From CBFHSD01 sp965658375 (GTDB lineage: Bacteria > Bacteroidota > Bacteroidia > Flavobacteriales_G > Salibacteraceae), in assembly GCA_965658375.1 (NCBI GenBank), contig CBFHSD010000002.1, forward strand, positions 44,698 to 108,697: a DNA stretch of 64,000 nucleotides, written 5' to 3'. Under the pieces are notes generated by a model. The model was given only the letters and a program-made list of their open reading frames with translations. It did no database searches and had not been told where the DNA came from. A program made the translations under genes and the position numbers. Shown here one piece after another: positions 9,181-18,653 of the stretch (the stretch's first letter is position 1; each line of letters starts with the position of its first letter).

Positions 9181-9848
9181 AAGGGCATTAAGCTGATACC
9201 TAAGTTGATTTGATGCATTTCAGGTCCATTTCCTTCTTGAAAGAAAGGAGTGAAAGAATACCCTCCTGTAACAGAAACTTTCCCATAACCAATACGAACT
9301 ACACTCATTAACCGAAATTCTTCTATTGTAGGAAAAATATATGTCTTGTATTTATCCTTCTCTCTCGTAATAAATTTGTCGTGCACATCGAATACGTAAC
9401 CTGGCTTTATTCCCAAGGCTATTTTGGTGCTATGACCTTTCAAATTTGGATCAGATCTAAAACGAAGTTCGATTGGCATTTCAACGGTGCTAACCGAGAC
9501 CTTATACTTTCTATACTCTCCTTCTATTTCTTCCCAATAAGCATTATTACTGCCATCATCTATGGTGTCATGCTTTAGAAAAGAGTTGCTGTAGTAATTC
9601 TGATTGCTGTATCCAAAACCAATAGCAAACGAGACATTTTTAGTGACTGGAGCATCGTACATGTATGCTAGGTTAATTCCGTAGTTGTACCATTTCATTT
9701 TAAGATCACCAGGTCGATGATCAAACGTTTCCCACAAAATATCAATAATGAACTGATCCTGCTTTTCGGGTTTAAGGCTCGTGTTTTCTTGCGCTTGGAT
9801 GGTAACAAAACCAATGAATAAAAATGCAAATAGTAATGCGAATCTCAT
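9177..9848 (-). CDS. Outer-membrane beta-barrel protein (porin-family-like)
   Basis: A 223-residue protein with a signal peptide (MRFALLFAFLFIGFVTIQAQ) and then alternating amphipathic strands typical of small Bacteroidota outer-membrane barrels. Examples are NVSFAIGFGYSNQNYYS, KIALGIKPGYVFDVH and VSVTGGYSFTPFF. The last residues (GISLMPF) end in Phe, as expected for a BAM substrate. No enzymatic motif is present. It is probably monocistronic, with a TAnnTTTG box on its strand at 9868-9875. Confidence 0.75.
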   Translation of the reverse strand: MRFALLFAFLFIGFVTIQAQENTSLKPEKQDQFIIDILWETFDHRPGDLKMKWYNYGINLAYMYDAPVTKNVSFAIGFGYSNQNYYSNSFLKHDTIDDGSNNAYWEEIEGEYRKYKVSVSTVEMPIELRFRSDPNLKGHSTKIALGIKPGYVFDVHDKFITREKDKYKTYIFPTIEEFRLMSVVRIGYGKVSVTGGYSFTPFFQEGNGPEMHQINLGISLMPF

Positions 9849-9867
9849 GTGTAATTATTTGTGAGCC

Positions 9868-9875
9868 AAAAATAG
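9868..9875 (-). promoter_or_regulatory. TAnnTTTG -7 box for the beta-barrel gene
   Basis: Read on the minus strand the sequence is TATTTTTG, 20 bp before the ATG at 9848. It is an exact consensus match, but single boxes of this kind also occur by chance. Confidence 0.42.
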
Positions 9876-10010
9876 CCTAATCCTTGGTATCACTCGATGC
9901 AAACAACTTTTTAACATTTCTGTACGTTTCAATTCTAGCGGTAGGTCAAATTAATTGTGAGTTTGCCCTCAATTGAAGTAAATTGCCACAGCACTAAATA
10001 TTGGGTTTAT

Positions 10011-12611
10011 ATGAAAAACATGCTTTCCATTTTTTTAGTTTTTACCAGTCTCTGCGGTTTTTCTCAAACCAATTTTGAAATAGAGCTATATGATTCTTGC
10101 GAAGTTATAAGGCAAGGTCTCCCTCTTCCTTCGGCTTGGGCTGGGGGTATGAATGCTCCTCAGTTTTCTGAAATAGATTTGAATTTTGATGGGGTCTTGG
10201 ACCTCTTTGTTTTTGACAGAGAATACCACACCGTTAAAACATTTATCAATGACGGTATTCAAGGACAAATCAGCTACACTTATGCTCCAGAATATGCAAG
10301 TAGGTTCCCTCAAAACATGGAGAATTTTGTGCTGTTGCGAGATTTTAATTGCGATGGACGTCCTGATATTTTCACATCTATCCCGGCAGGACTAATGGTT
10401 TACAAGAACATCAGCAATCAATTGGATGGTGTGCAATTTGAAGTTTATACAAATCAGCTCAATGCGCAAGTAGGGTCAATTATTTCTAATATTTACGTTC
10501 TTGGCGATGCCATCCCACTCATTCAAGATGTCAATAATGACGGGTTTTTAGACATCGTAGCATTTGATAATTTTTACTCACATCCATTCTTTTATAAAAA
10601 TGTTTCTACCAATTGCGATACCATGGAATTTGTGCAAACGGGTTGCTGGGGGCAGTTTAATGTAAATTCAATTACAGACTCTATCATATTAGGAGCAACA
10701 TGCAAAAATGCCGGGGTTTCTGGTCAGGCAGGACCACGTCACTTTGGAACCTACACCTTAGCTGCATGGGATATGGACGCAGATGATGATTTGGAGCTCT
10801 TTTTAGGAGATGCCGAACAAACAGAATTGAAGGCCCTGTACAATGGAGGAGATGTTTGGACAGCCAACATCACATCGGTAGATTATAACTTTCCATCGTC
10901 TAGTGTTCCTGTAGATATTCAATTGAGTGCCTTGGCACATTATATTGACTTGAACAATGATGGTGTTGGAGAAATGATAGTCACTCGCAATAACTACCAA
11001 AACTCTATTGATAAGGACAACGTATTTCTTTATTCCAATTCTGGTTTGGACAATCAACCGATATTCAATTATACCCGTAATAATTTATTTGTGAAAGACA
11101 TGGTAGAGCTTGGTACAGGAGCTCACCCAAGATTTGTAGACATCAATAACGATGGGAAGCTGGATATTGTATCTGGGAACTATGGTTACTTTGATGCTTC
11201 TGATTCAACGTACACCTCGCAATTGGCTTATTATCAGAACATAGGAACAAATCAGCTTCCCAAATACATATTGATTGATGATGATTACATGCAGCTGTCG
11301 CAATATGGGATGCAGAATATTTGCCCAACTTTTGGCGATTTAGACAATGATGGTGATTTGGATTTATTAATTGGTGAAAAAACAGGGGATATGCACTATT
11401 TTGAGAATACCGCAGCACCTGGAAGTCAACCCAATTTTGTATTGACAAGTTCACCTTTTTTCAGCCTATCTACCTTGGGCTATTCAACGCCTGTGCTCAT
11501 AGATTTAACAGGAGACACTGTGCTTGACATTCTCGCGGGAAGGGAAGATGGAACATTATCTCTCTTTAAAAACTTCGGAAACGCAGGTGCCCCCATTTTT
11601 CACATAGACACCGTGATTCAAAACTTTGCTTCTTTTCAAATTGGAAGTGGAAATGGCTATTTTGGTGAAGGTTATACGGTTCCCACATATGGTTTTGTAG
11701 ACACAACGGGTTTAGCAAATTTAATCATTGGACACAGGAGAGGGTACTTGGTGGTGATTGAGAATACCTACAACAATATAAATGCCCCTTGGGAAATTGT
11801 TGATACCATAGATATTAGATCTTCTAGAACATCTCCAGACATTGCTGACATCAATAATGATGGCAAGTACGAGTTACTTTTTGGTGAATGGACAGGAGGT
11901 ATGGAGCTTTACAAATTTGACGTAGAAGATACCACTACAGTCATCCCACCGGATACTACCATACCAAAATCCTTAGTTACGTTTACAGTAGAAATTCCTG
12001 ATTCACTTAATGTGCCTACAGATCCGACAGGCGGTGGTGTTTGGCTCATGGGGAACTTCACAGATCTTACTTGGGATTCACTGCCAATTAAGATGGATTC
12101 CATTGCTCCCTTCACTTATCAGATTTCTGATAGTATTACACCCGAGATTGTACGTTTCAAATTCTCTATTGGGATGCCGGGCTCTGGTCTAGAAATAGAA
12201 GAATCTGCAAACTTTCAAAGTTTAGGATGCGGAACAACGGGGCTCAATGGAGGCTTTGACCGCTTTATTATTCGAAGCGAAAACGATACTTCTGTAGCTT
12301 ATTGCTGGAATAAATGTGGAGACACCTGCGTTTATGTGCCAGATGACAGTACTTCGGTAGTAGAAAATTATCAGAAACAAAAGCTCTTCGAGTTTTATCC
12401 AAACCCATCGCAGCATACCGTATTTATTGTGAATAAGGGAACCGAAAAATTGAACGTTGAGTTGATTAGTTTAAATGGAACACTGCTCCAAAGCGTTTCT
12501 TTAAGTGAAAAGCAAGAGCGTATAAATGTGGAGGGCCTCCCTACTGGAATTTATATTTTAAAAGCAACATCAAGGAATAATCTATGGGTTGAGAAACTCA
12601 TCATTGAATAA
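10011..12611 (+). CDS. Secreted FG-GAP/VCBS-like repeat protein with T9SS C-terminal domain
   Basis: The start at 10011 gives the signal peptide MKNMLSIFLVFTSLCGFSQ; an in-frame extension to 9957 lacks one. The 866-residue product carries about nine acidic Ca-binding-like repeats, e.g. DLNFDGVLDLFVFD, DVNNDGFLDIVAFD, DINNDGKLDIVSGN and DLDNDGDLDLLIGE, which suggest a beta-propeller (about 50-630). A Pro/Thr-rich linker and a beta-sandwich-like region come next. The C-terminus (FEFYPNPSQHTVFIV, then GIYILKATS and a final KLIIE) is a typical T9SS type A sorting domain. It is probably surface-anchored or released; the ligand is unknown. Confidence 0.9.
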   Translation: MKNMLSIFLVFTSLCGFSQTNFEIELYDSCEVIRQGLPLPSAWAGGMNAPQFSEIDLNFDGVLDLFVFDREYHTVKTFINDGIQGQISYTYAPEYASRFPQNMENFVLLRDFNCDGRPDIFTSIPAGLMVYKNISNQLDGVQFEVYTNQLNAQVGSIISNIYVLGDAIPLIQDVNNDGFLDIVAFDNFYSHPFFYKNVSTNCDTMEFVQTGCWGQFNVNSITDSIILGATCKNAGVSGQAGPRHFGTYTLAAWDMDADDDLELFLGDAEQTELKALYNGGDVWTANITSVDYNFPSSSVPVDIQLSALAHYIDLNNDGVGEMIVTRNNYQNSIDKDNVFLYSNSGLDNQPIFNYTRNNLFVKDMVELGTGAHPRFVDINNDGKLDIVSGNYGYFDASDSTYTSQLAYYQNIGTNQLPKYILIDDDYMQLSQYGMQNICPTFGDLDNDGDLDLLIGEKTGDMHYFENTAAPGSQPNFVLTSSPFFSLSTLGYSTPVLIDLTGDTVLDILAGREDGTLSLFKNFGNAGAPIFHIDTVIQNFASFQIGSGNGYFGEGYTVPTYGFVDTTGLANLIIGHRRGYLVVIENTYNNINAPWEIVDTIDIRSSRTSPDIADINNDGKYELLFGEWTGGMELYKFDVEDTTTVIPPDTTIPKSLVTFTVEIPDSLNVPTDPTGGGVWLMGNFTDLTWDSLPIKMDSIAPFTYQISDSITPEIVRFKFSIGMPGSGLEIEESANFQSLGCGTTGLNGGFDRFIIRSENDTSVAYCWNKCGDTCVYVPDDSTSVVENYQKQKLFEFYPNPSQHTVFIVNKGTEKLNVELISLNGTLLQSVSLSEKQERINVEGLPTGIYILKATSRNNLWVEKLIIE

Positions 12612-12695
12612 TTAAAATGCCGATGCAACCTTTTGAAGGTTGAATGTATCTATAAAGAAACCACTTCGGTTTTTTACTCTTGCTCAAAGATTTGT

Positions 12696-12727
12696 AGCTC
12701 TTGGTTTGGTCACCAGGAGCTTTTTTT
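12696..12727 (+). terminator. Rho-independent terminator
   Basis: AGCTCTTGGT (12696-12705) pairs with ACCAGGAGCT (12712-12721) with one G-U pair, followed by seven T. It ends the secreted repeat protein gene just before the convergent tex stop codon. A weaker AAACC/GGTTT hairpin lies at about 12658-12675. Confidence 0.88.
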
Positions 12728-12732
12728 GTGCC

Positions 12733-14865
12733 TTACTTCAAGGCTTTGAGCGATAATGCAATTCTATTTTGTTGCAAGTCTACTGAAAGCACCTTCGCAT
12801 TTACTTGTTGATCAACATGAAGGTAAGCGCTCGGGTCTGTGATGAACTCGTTGGTAATTTCGCTGATATGTATCAATCCGTTTTGCTTGATGCCAATATT
12901 TACAAAAGCTCCAAAATTCGTTACATTTTGTATGATTCCAGGAAGAATCATACCCTCTCTTACATCCTCTATTGTTTGAAGAGAAGCATCAAATTCAAAG
13001 ATCTTAGCTTTCTTTCTGGGATCCCTACCAGGCTTTTCCAACTCTCTCAGAATATCCTGTATTGTAGGCAGTCCTATAGAATCGCTTACATACTTTTCAG
13101 GTTTAATCTTTTGAATCTGTTCTTTGTTGTGAATCAACTCTTCAAGAGGGGTCTTCACATCTTTGCTCATGCGCTCTACTAATGCATATCTTTCTGGGTG
13201 AACCGCAGATGCATCTAAAGGATGTTTTCCAGCAGTAATTTTTAAGAATCCTGCCGCTTGTTCAAATGCTTTCGCCCCTAATTTTGGAACTTTCAATAAT
13301 TCTTGTCTTGAGCGATAGGTGCCGTTCTCATCTCTGAATGTTACAATATTTTCTGCCAGTTTTTCGCCAATACCACTTACATGACGAAGTAGGTATTTAC
13401 TCGCTGTATTCAAATCTACCCCAACTTGGTTTACGACAAACTCGGTAGTTTGATCCAGAGATTCTTTGAGTAGTTTTTGGTTCACATCATGTTGGTATTG
13501 TCCCACGCCAATAGATTTTGGGTCTATTTTCACCAACTCGGCAAGGGGGTCTAACAATCGTCTTCCAATGCTTACCGCTCCGCGAACCGTTACATCATAA
13601 TTTGGGAACTCTTCTCTTGCAATTTTGCTGGCAGAATAGATGGATGCTCCTGCTTCGTTTACCACATAAACCTCTAAATCTTTCCTGAACTTGATGCGTT
13701 TGATCCATCTTTCGGTTTCTCTGCCGGCAGTGCCATTTCCTACAGCAATAGCTTCTGTTTTAAAGGCATCTACTAGGTAATGGATCTTATTGGTAGCCTT
13801 TGCAATTTCTTTCTGAGGCTCATGCGGGTAAATGGTTTCGTTGTGCAAGAGGCTTCCTGTTTCATCCAAGCAAACGATTTTACATCCCGTTCTAAATCCT
13901 GGATCTATGGCTAAAATGCGCTTTTGTCCTAAAGGAGCCATTAAGAGCAATTCCCTAAAATTTTTAACGAAAATGTCAATGGCCTTTTGGTCAGCTTTGT
14001 TTTTTGCGAGACTATTAAATTCAGTTTCTAAACTCGGCTGTAAAAGTCTTTTCCAAGCATCGAGTATGGCATGTTCGAGCAAGTTTCTTGTTGGGCTACC
14101 AGAATTTACTATTCTTCTATCAATGAGGTCCAACGCCCTATCTTGAGGTGGACTTAGTTTAACGCGGATTATTCCCAAATCTTCTCCACGCTTCATCGCC
14201 AAAAAACGGTGAGAGGGAATGTTTTTGTAGAGATGGTTTCCCTCCCAAAAATCTTTGAATTTAAACGCTTCTTGGTGGTCTTTTGCTTTTTTAATCAGTT
14301 TTGTTTCATAAACGGCATCTCTTTCAAACAGCCTTCTAAGATCATTCTTTACCTGTATGCTTTGCGCCACCCATTCTGAAATGATATGCTGGGCCCCTTC
14401 TATGGCTTCATCAATACGCTTTACATCCTTATTTAAGAATGACTTGAAGTGTTGATTGCTCAAGGGAGAATTTTGTGCCATAATCATTCGAGCAAGACCT
14501 TCAAGGCCGGCTTCTTTGGCTTTTGATGCAAGGGTTTTTCTAGAAGTCTTGTAAGGGGCAAATAGATCTTCGAGTAGAATGAGTGTTCCTGCCTCATTTA
14601 CTTTTTTAAGGAGTTCCTTGTCAAACACCTCAAGCTCTTCAAGCTTGTTTAGAATATAAGATCTGCGGTGTTCAAGTTCATCCTTTGCTTTTTTAAGAGA
14701 AAGTAGTTTTTCCAACTCCACTTCGTCCATACCGCCAGAAACTTCTTTTCTGTAGCGTGCTATAAAAGGAAGCGTAGCGCCACCTTCAAAAAGCCTTAAT
14801 GTATCCTCAATTTGTCTTTGAGATTTTTGGAGTGTAGTGCTGAGTTGGGAGATGAAACCTTGCAT
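12733..14865 (-). CDS. tex: Tex family RNA-binding transcription accessory protein
   Basis: A 710-residue cytoplasmic nucleic-acid-binding protein with normal Tex architecture. It has an N-terminal helical Tex_N region, a YqgF/RNase H-like fold (ILAIDPGFRTGCKIV, about 318-332), helix-hairpin-helix repeats (HVSGIGEKLAENIVTF and VPKLGAKAFEQAAGFL, about 490-545), and a C-terminal S1 domain (GMILPGIIQNVTNFGAFVNI, then GLIHISEI). Tex homologues affect transcription and expression of toxin or stress genes in other bacteria; the exact role here is unknown. The 52-bp gap from the upstream lipoprotein gene allows co-transcription. Confidence 0.96.
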   Translation of the reverse strand: MQGFISQLSTTLQKSQRQIEDTLRLFEGGATLPFIARYRKEVSGGMDEVELEKLLSLKKAKDELEHRRSYILNKLEELEVFDKELLKKVNEAGTLILLEDLFAPYKTSRKTLASKAKEAGLEGLARMIMAQNSPLSNQHFKSFLNKDVKRIDEAIEGAQHIISEWVAQSIQVKNDLRRLFERDAVYETKLIKKAKDHQEAFKFKDFWEGNHLYKNIPSHRFLAMKRGEDLGIIRVKLSPPQDRALDLIDRRIVNSGSPTRNLLEHAILDAWKRLLQPSLETEFNSLAKNKADQKAIDIFVKNFRELLLMAPLGQKRILAIDPGFRTGCKIVCLDETGSLLHNETIYPHEPQKEIAKATNKIHYLVDAFKTEAIAVGNGTAGRETERWIKRIKFRKDLEVYVVNEAGASIYSASKIAREEFPNYDVTVRGAVSIGRRLLDPLAELVKIDPKSIGVGQYQHDVNQKLLKESLDQTTEFVVNQVGVDLNTASKYLLRHVSGIGEKLAENIVTFRDENGTYRSRQELLKVPKLGAKAFEQAAGFLKITAGKHPLDASAVHPERYALVERMSKDVKTPLEELIHNKEQIQKIKPEKYVSDSIGLPTIQDILRELEKPGRDPRKKAKIFEFDASLQTIEDVREGMILPGIIQNVTNFGAFVNIGIKQNGLIHISEITNEFITDPSAYLHVDQQVNAKVLSVDLQQNRIALSLKALK

Positions 14866-14917
14866 CCCACAAAAATGAAGAATTGATTCGCAATTTTAGT
14901 GCGCTTTCATCATCTTT

Positions 14918-15529
14918 CTATTGAAAGAAATAGCTGTTTACAAATACTCCGTCTGTAATCACCAAAGAATCATCGTTTTGGTTGTACAAGGTGCAATTGA
15001 ATTTTGCGAAAACTTTGGTAATGGTATCGCCAAAAGAAAGGCGCTCTTCATAGTCTTCTAATTGAAAAGTGCTGTTTTCAGGTTGTTTCAAATCAAAAGA
15101 AGTCCATTCTGTTCCTGAAGCATCTGTATAATTGACAACCCCAAAGTTTTCGCGAATATCTATGAATTGATAGTTTGTTTTATTAAACAACGTATTGTAT
15201 TCATTTCTAGTGGGTATCTCGGTAGCATTGTCTTTTAAAACAGAGCCAATTGCGATGCTAAAGCTAGAATTGTCGCTTGCTTCGAAACCAGATAAATAAC
15301 TGTAATAGTATTTATCGTTGCTAGAGGTAGAAAGTCTACCCGTACCCAACTGATGGCCTAAATCCACAGAAAATTCAATACTGTCTCCGTTGGTATATCC
15401 TTTCATTTGACTTTGGGAGTTGATGCCAATGCCATCCGAAATTTCTATGATGATGTTTTCTTGTTCGCCATCGTCTTTATTGCATGAAAGTAGAGTAGCG
15501 AAAATGGAGAGTACAAGTATTTTTTTCAT
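14918..15529 (-). CDS. Hypothetical lipoprotein
   Basis: A 203-residue protein with a lipoprotein signal peptide: MKKILVLSIFATLLSCNKDD, lipobox Cys at 16 followed by Asn, Lys and two Asp. Acidic residues just after the Cys resemble the lipoprotein surface-export signal described in Bacteroidetes, so it may face outward. The rest is beta-rich and Ser/Asn-rich with no recognised domain. No enzymatic motif is visible. The gene precedes tex on the same strand. Confidence 0.75.
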   Translation of the reverse strand: MKKILVLSIFATLLSCNKDDGEQENIIIEISDGIGINSQSQMKGYTNGDSIEFSVDLGHQLGTGRLSTSSNDKYYYSYLSGFEASDNSSFSIAIGSVLKDNATEIPTRNEYNTLFNKTNYQFIDIRENFGVVNYTDASGTEWTSFDLKQPENSTFQLEDYEERLSFGDTITKVFAKFNCTLYNQNDDSLVITDGVFVNSYFFQ

Positions 15530-15591
15530 TTAAAAAGTTTTAAAGCAAGGTCTTTATGCGATGGCTTGGATTTATTGAAAGGGGATAATAC

Positions 15592-15599
15592 TATTTTTG
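15592..15599 (+). promoter_or_regulatory. TAnnTTTG -7 box for the amidohydrolase operon
   Basis: TATTTTTG at 15592-15599, with a possible TTG -33 at 15566-15568. It lies 18 bp before the ATG at 15618 and argues against a TTG start at 15597, which would fall inside the box. Confidence 0.5.
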
Positions 15600-15617
15600 C
15601 GCTTCTTAAGAAGCTTT

Positions 15618-18600
15618 ATGCGTAAAATCATCCTTTTTATTTCGTTCATCCACTGTTTTCTAGCCTATGCTCAACAAACACCAATAAGCGGTGTGTCTGA
15701 CAGGTATAAGCAGTTAACGGCATTCACAAATGCGAATATCGTTCTTAATCCTCAGACGCAATTAAAGTCAGCCACGTTGCTTATTCAAGAGGGTAGAATT
15801 CTAAAAGTTGGTGAGGATATCCAAATTCCTGAACATGCGGTAATTATAGACCTTGAAAAGAAATGGATTTATCCAGGCTTCATAGATATCTATGCCAATC
15901 TTGGTTTGCCATCTCCACAAACAATTCAAGGGTCTTCTTACCCGCAGTATAACAATGCCAAAGAAGGAGCTTACGACTGGAATGATGCCAACAGAGCTTG
16001 GCAAAAAGCAGTTGAAGACTATACTTGGCAAGAAAAGGAGGCGAGAGCCTATTTAAAGAATGGTTTCACCAATGTGTTGAGTCATTATCAAGATGGTATT
16101 TTTAGAGGAACGGGAACCTTTGTTAACTTGTCTCCAACTATAGATAAAGCCATTGTAAAAGAACACGCAGCCACCTTTTATTCGTTTGATAAAGGCTCTT
16201 CAAAACAACAGTATCCAAACTCTTTGATGGGTGCGATGGCACTTATGCGCCAAACCTTTGCAGACGCCATTTGGTATGAGAATAAACCAGAAGAAAGAAC
16301 CAATCTAGCTTTAAACGCTATTGGAGAACACAGGGATCTTCCAAAAATCATAGAAGTTTCAGACTATCTGAATGCCTTGCGCGCAAATCGATTGGGGGAT
16401 GAATTTGGCACTCAGTTTATTGTTAAAGCAGGCAATGACCTGTATAAAGATTTGGGAAGAATAGGTGGCACAGGTGCTACTTTTATCATTGACTTAAAAA
16501 CGCCCAAAGCCTATGACATTGTTGATCCTTTAGACGCACTGAACATCTCTTTGGCTGATATGAAACACTGGGAAATGGCACCGTTCAATGCCATGTACCT
16601 CCAGCGTTACAACATCCCATTTGTACTTACTTCATCAGGCATGGATGCGAAGAAGTTTTGGGGTAAAATCTTAGCGCTTAAATCTACAGGAGTAACAGAA
16701 CAAAATATTCTTAGCGCACTCACTACAACGCCAGCAGCGCTCTTGAACCTTCAAGAACAAGTAGGAACCTTGGAAGGTGGTAAGTATGCGAATTTTATCA
16801 TTACCGATGCTTCCATTTTTGATGGGGGAAAGGTGTTGCAAACTTGGGTTCAAGGAGAAAAAAATGCTTTTGAAGCTACATCAACTTGGTTGGTAGAAGG
16901 AAGCTACAATTTAATGGTAGATAGCACAGCGGTTGAAATGACCATTCAACAGCAAGGGAAAGAAAACACCGTGCTAGCGCAATCAAAAGCTTTTGGAAAT
17001 GGACAAGGTAAGATGGAGCAAGATGGTCACCTTGTATCGTTTTACATCGACTTTGGATCACAAGAACAAAGCCTTTACCGTTTTTCTGGTCGTGTAAATT
17101 TTGAAGGTAAAATTCTAGATGGTAAAGGAGAAGACATTCATGGTGTTTGGTTCACTTGGACAGCTGTTAGAAAAGATGAAGCCATTGAAGAGAAAAAAAA
17201 TCATCAGTCTCTTTCTAGTGCAGACCACACATTCTGGCACCCCTTTCAAGCATATGGCAGAGAAGCATTGCCGCAAAGAGAAGACTTCTTTATTCGCGGA
17301 GCTACAGTTTGGACATGTTCCGATTCTCAAGGAGTTTTTGTAGGTGATGTTATTGTAAGAAATGGTCAAATAGAGTCTGTTGGAAAACAACTTTCTTACA
17401 CCGAAGATTTAAGACTTATCAATGGCAAGAAGATGCACCTCACCCCTGGAATTATAGATGAGCATTCGCATATTGCTGTTTCTGGTGGTGTGAATGAAGC
17501 TGGTCAGGCCAGTAGTGCAGAGGTTTCAATAGGCGATGTGGTGAACCCAAATGACGTGAACCTATACCGTCAACTGGCAGGTGGGGTAACTACTGCGCAG
17601 TTGCTTCACGGATCGGCTAATCCCATTGGTGGACAAAGTGCACTTATTAAGATACGTTACGGACTCGGAGCTGAACAGCTCAAGATCTCTGGCGCTCCTA
17701 AATTCATCAAGTTTGCTTTGGGAGAAAATGTAAAACAGAGCAATTGGGGAAGTGCAGAAAAAGTGAGGTATCCACAAACTCGAATGGGTGTAGAGCAAGT
17801 CTTTTACGATCATTTTTACAGGGCTCAAGAATACAAAGCGCAGCAGTCTCAGGCAGACTCAATGAACACAGGAGTAAAAACCTGGCCTGTGGTAAGAAAC
17901 ATTGTAGGTTTTGAAGAACAGAAAGTGAAACCCAATTATGAATTGGAGATCTTGGCAGAAATCTTAGATAAACAACGTTTCATTACTTGCCATAGCTACA
18001 AGCAAAGCGAAATCAACATGTTAATGCATGTGGCGGATTCTATGGGTTTTAGAGTCAATACCTTCACCCATATTTTAGAAGGATACAAAGTAGCAGATAA
18101 AATGAAACGCCATGGTGTTGCTGGATCTACTTTTAGCGATTGGTGGGCATATAAATATGAAGTGAAAGATGCCATACCTTACAATGCAGCCATCATGGCC
18201 GCTCAAGGAGTTTTAGTAGGCATCAATTCAGATGATGCTGAAATGGGAAGAAGACTCAACCAAGAAGCCGCAAAAGCTGTAAAATATGGTGGAGTAGAAG
18301 AACACGAAGCCCTAAAAATGGTTACTGCAAATCCCGCAAAAATTCTGCATTTATATGATAAAGTTGGCTCTATAGAGCCAGGGAAAGACGCAGATTTAGT
18401 GTTGTGGACAGATCATCCCTTGTCTGTATATGCCAAGGCACAAACCGTGTGGATAGAAGGGGCGCCTTACTTCTCTTTAGAAGAAAACGCAAAGCTCACA
18501 GAAGAAATGAATATGGAGCGCAATCGCTTAATTCACAAGATGCTACAAGCAATAGAAGATGGTGCCGAAACACAAGAGTTCAAGTTTCATAAGCATAAAC

Positions 18601-18653
18601 ACATGCATTGTGATACCTTATTAGATGACTACCTAAATACCAATGAGCAATGA
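15618..18653 (+). CDS. Secreted double-domain amidohydrolase
   Basis: A 1011-residue protein starting MRKIILFISFIHCFLAYAQQ, a signal peptide. It contains two amidohydrolase-type folds. The N-terminal half (about 30-430) has a typical opening (IYPGFIDIYANLG) and ending (LEGGKYANFIITD) but lacks the metal-binding HxH. The C-terminal half (about 555-980) keeps it: TPGIIDEHSHIAVSGG, then CHSYKQSEI, FTHILEGYKVA and INSDDAEMG, closing with GSIEPGKDADLVLW. Only the second half is therefore likely to be catalytic. Secreted relatives act on peptides or cyclic amides; the substrate is unknown. It overlaps the next gene by 4 bp. Confidence 0.88.
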   Translation: MRKIILFISFIHCFLAYAQQTPISGVSDRYKQLTAFTNANIVLNPQTQLKSATLLIQEGRILKVGEDIQIPEHAVIIDLEKKWIYPGFIDIYANLGLPSPQTIQGSSYPQYNNAKEGAYDWNDANRAWQKAVEDYTWQEKEARAYLKNGFTNVLSHYQDGIFRGTGTFVNLSPTIDKAIVKEHAATFYSFDKGSSKQQYPNSLMGAMALMRQTFADAIWYENKPEERTNLALNAIGEHRDLPKIIEVSDYLNALRANRLGDEFGTQFIVKAGNDLYKDLGRIGGTGATFIIDLKTPKAYDIVDPLDALNISLADMKHWEMAPFNAMYLQRYNIPFVLTSSGMDAKKFWGKILALKSTGVTEQNILSALTTTPAALLNLQEQVGTLEGGKYANFIITDASIFDGGKVLQTWVQGEKNAFEATSTWLVEGSYNLMVDSTAVEMTIQQQGKENTVLAQSKAFGNGQGKMEQDGHLVSFYIDFGSQEQSLYRFSGRVNFEGKILDGKGEDIHGVWFTWTAVRKDEAIEEKKNHQSLSSADHTFWHPFQAYGREALPQREDFFIRGATVWTCSDSQGVFVGDVIVRNGQIESVGKQLSYTEDLRLINGKKMHLTPGIIDEHSHIAVSGGVNEAGQASSAEVSIGDVVNPNDVNLYRQLAGGVTTAQLLHGSANPIGGQSALIKIRYGLGAEQLKISGAPKFIKFALGENVKQSNWGSAEKVRYPQTRMGVEQVFYDHFYRAQEYKAQQSQADSMNTGVKTWPVVRNIVGFEEQKVKPNYELEILAEILDKQRFITCHSYKQSEINMLMHVADSMGFRVNTFTHILEGYKVADKMKRHGVAGSTFSDWWAYKYEVKDAIPYNAAIMAAQGVLVGINSDDAEMGRRLNQEAAKAVKYGGVEEHEALKMVTANPAKILHLYDKVGSIEPGKDADLVLWTDHPLSVYAKAQTVWIEGAPYFSLEENAKLTEEMNMERNRLIHKMLQAIEDGAETQEFKFHKHKHMHCDTLLDDYLNTNEQ

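Noticed and set aside
15597..15617. Upstream TTG start for the large amidohydrolase
   Set aside because: It overlaps the promoter box at 15592-15599 and adds residues before a clean signal peptide. ATG 15618 is preferred.
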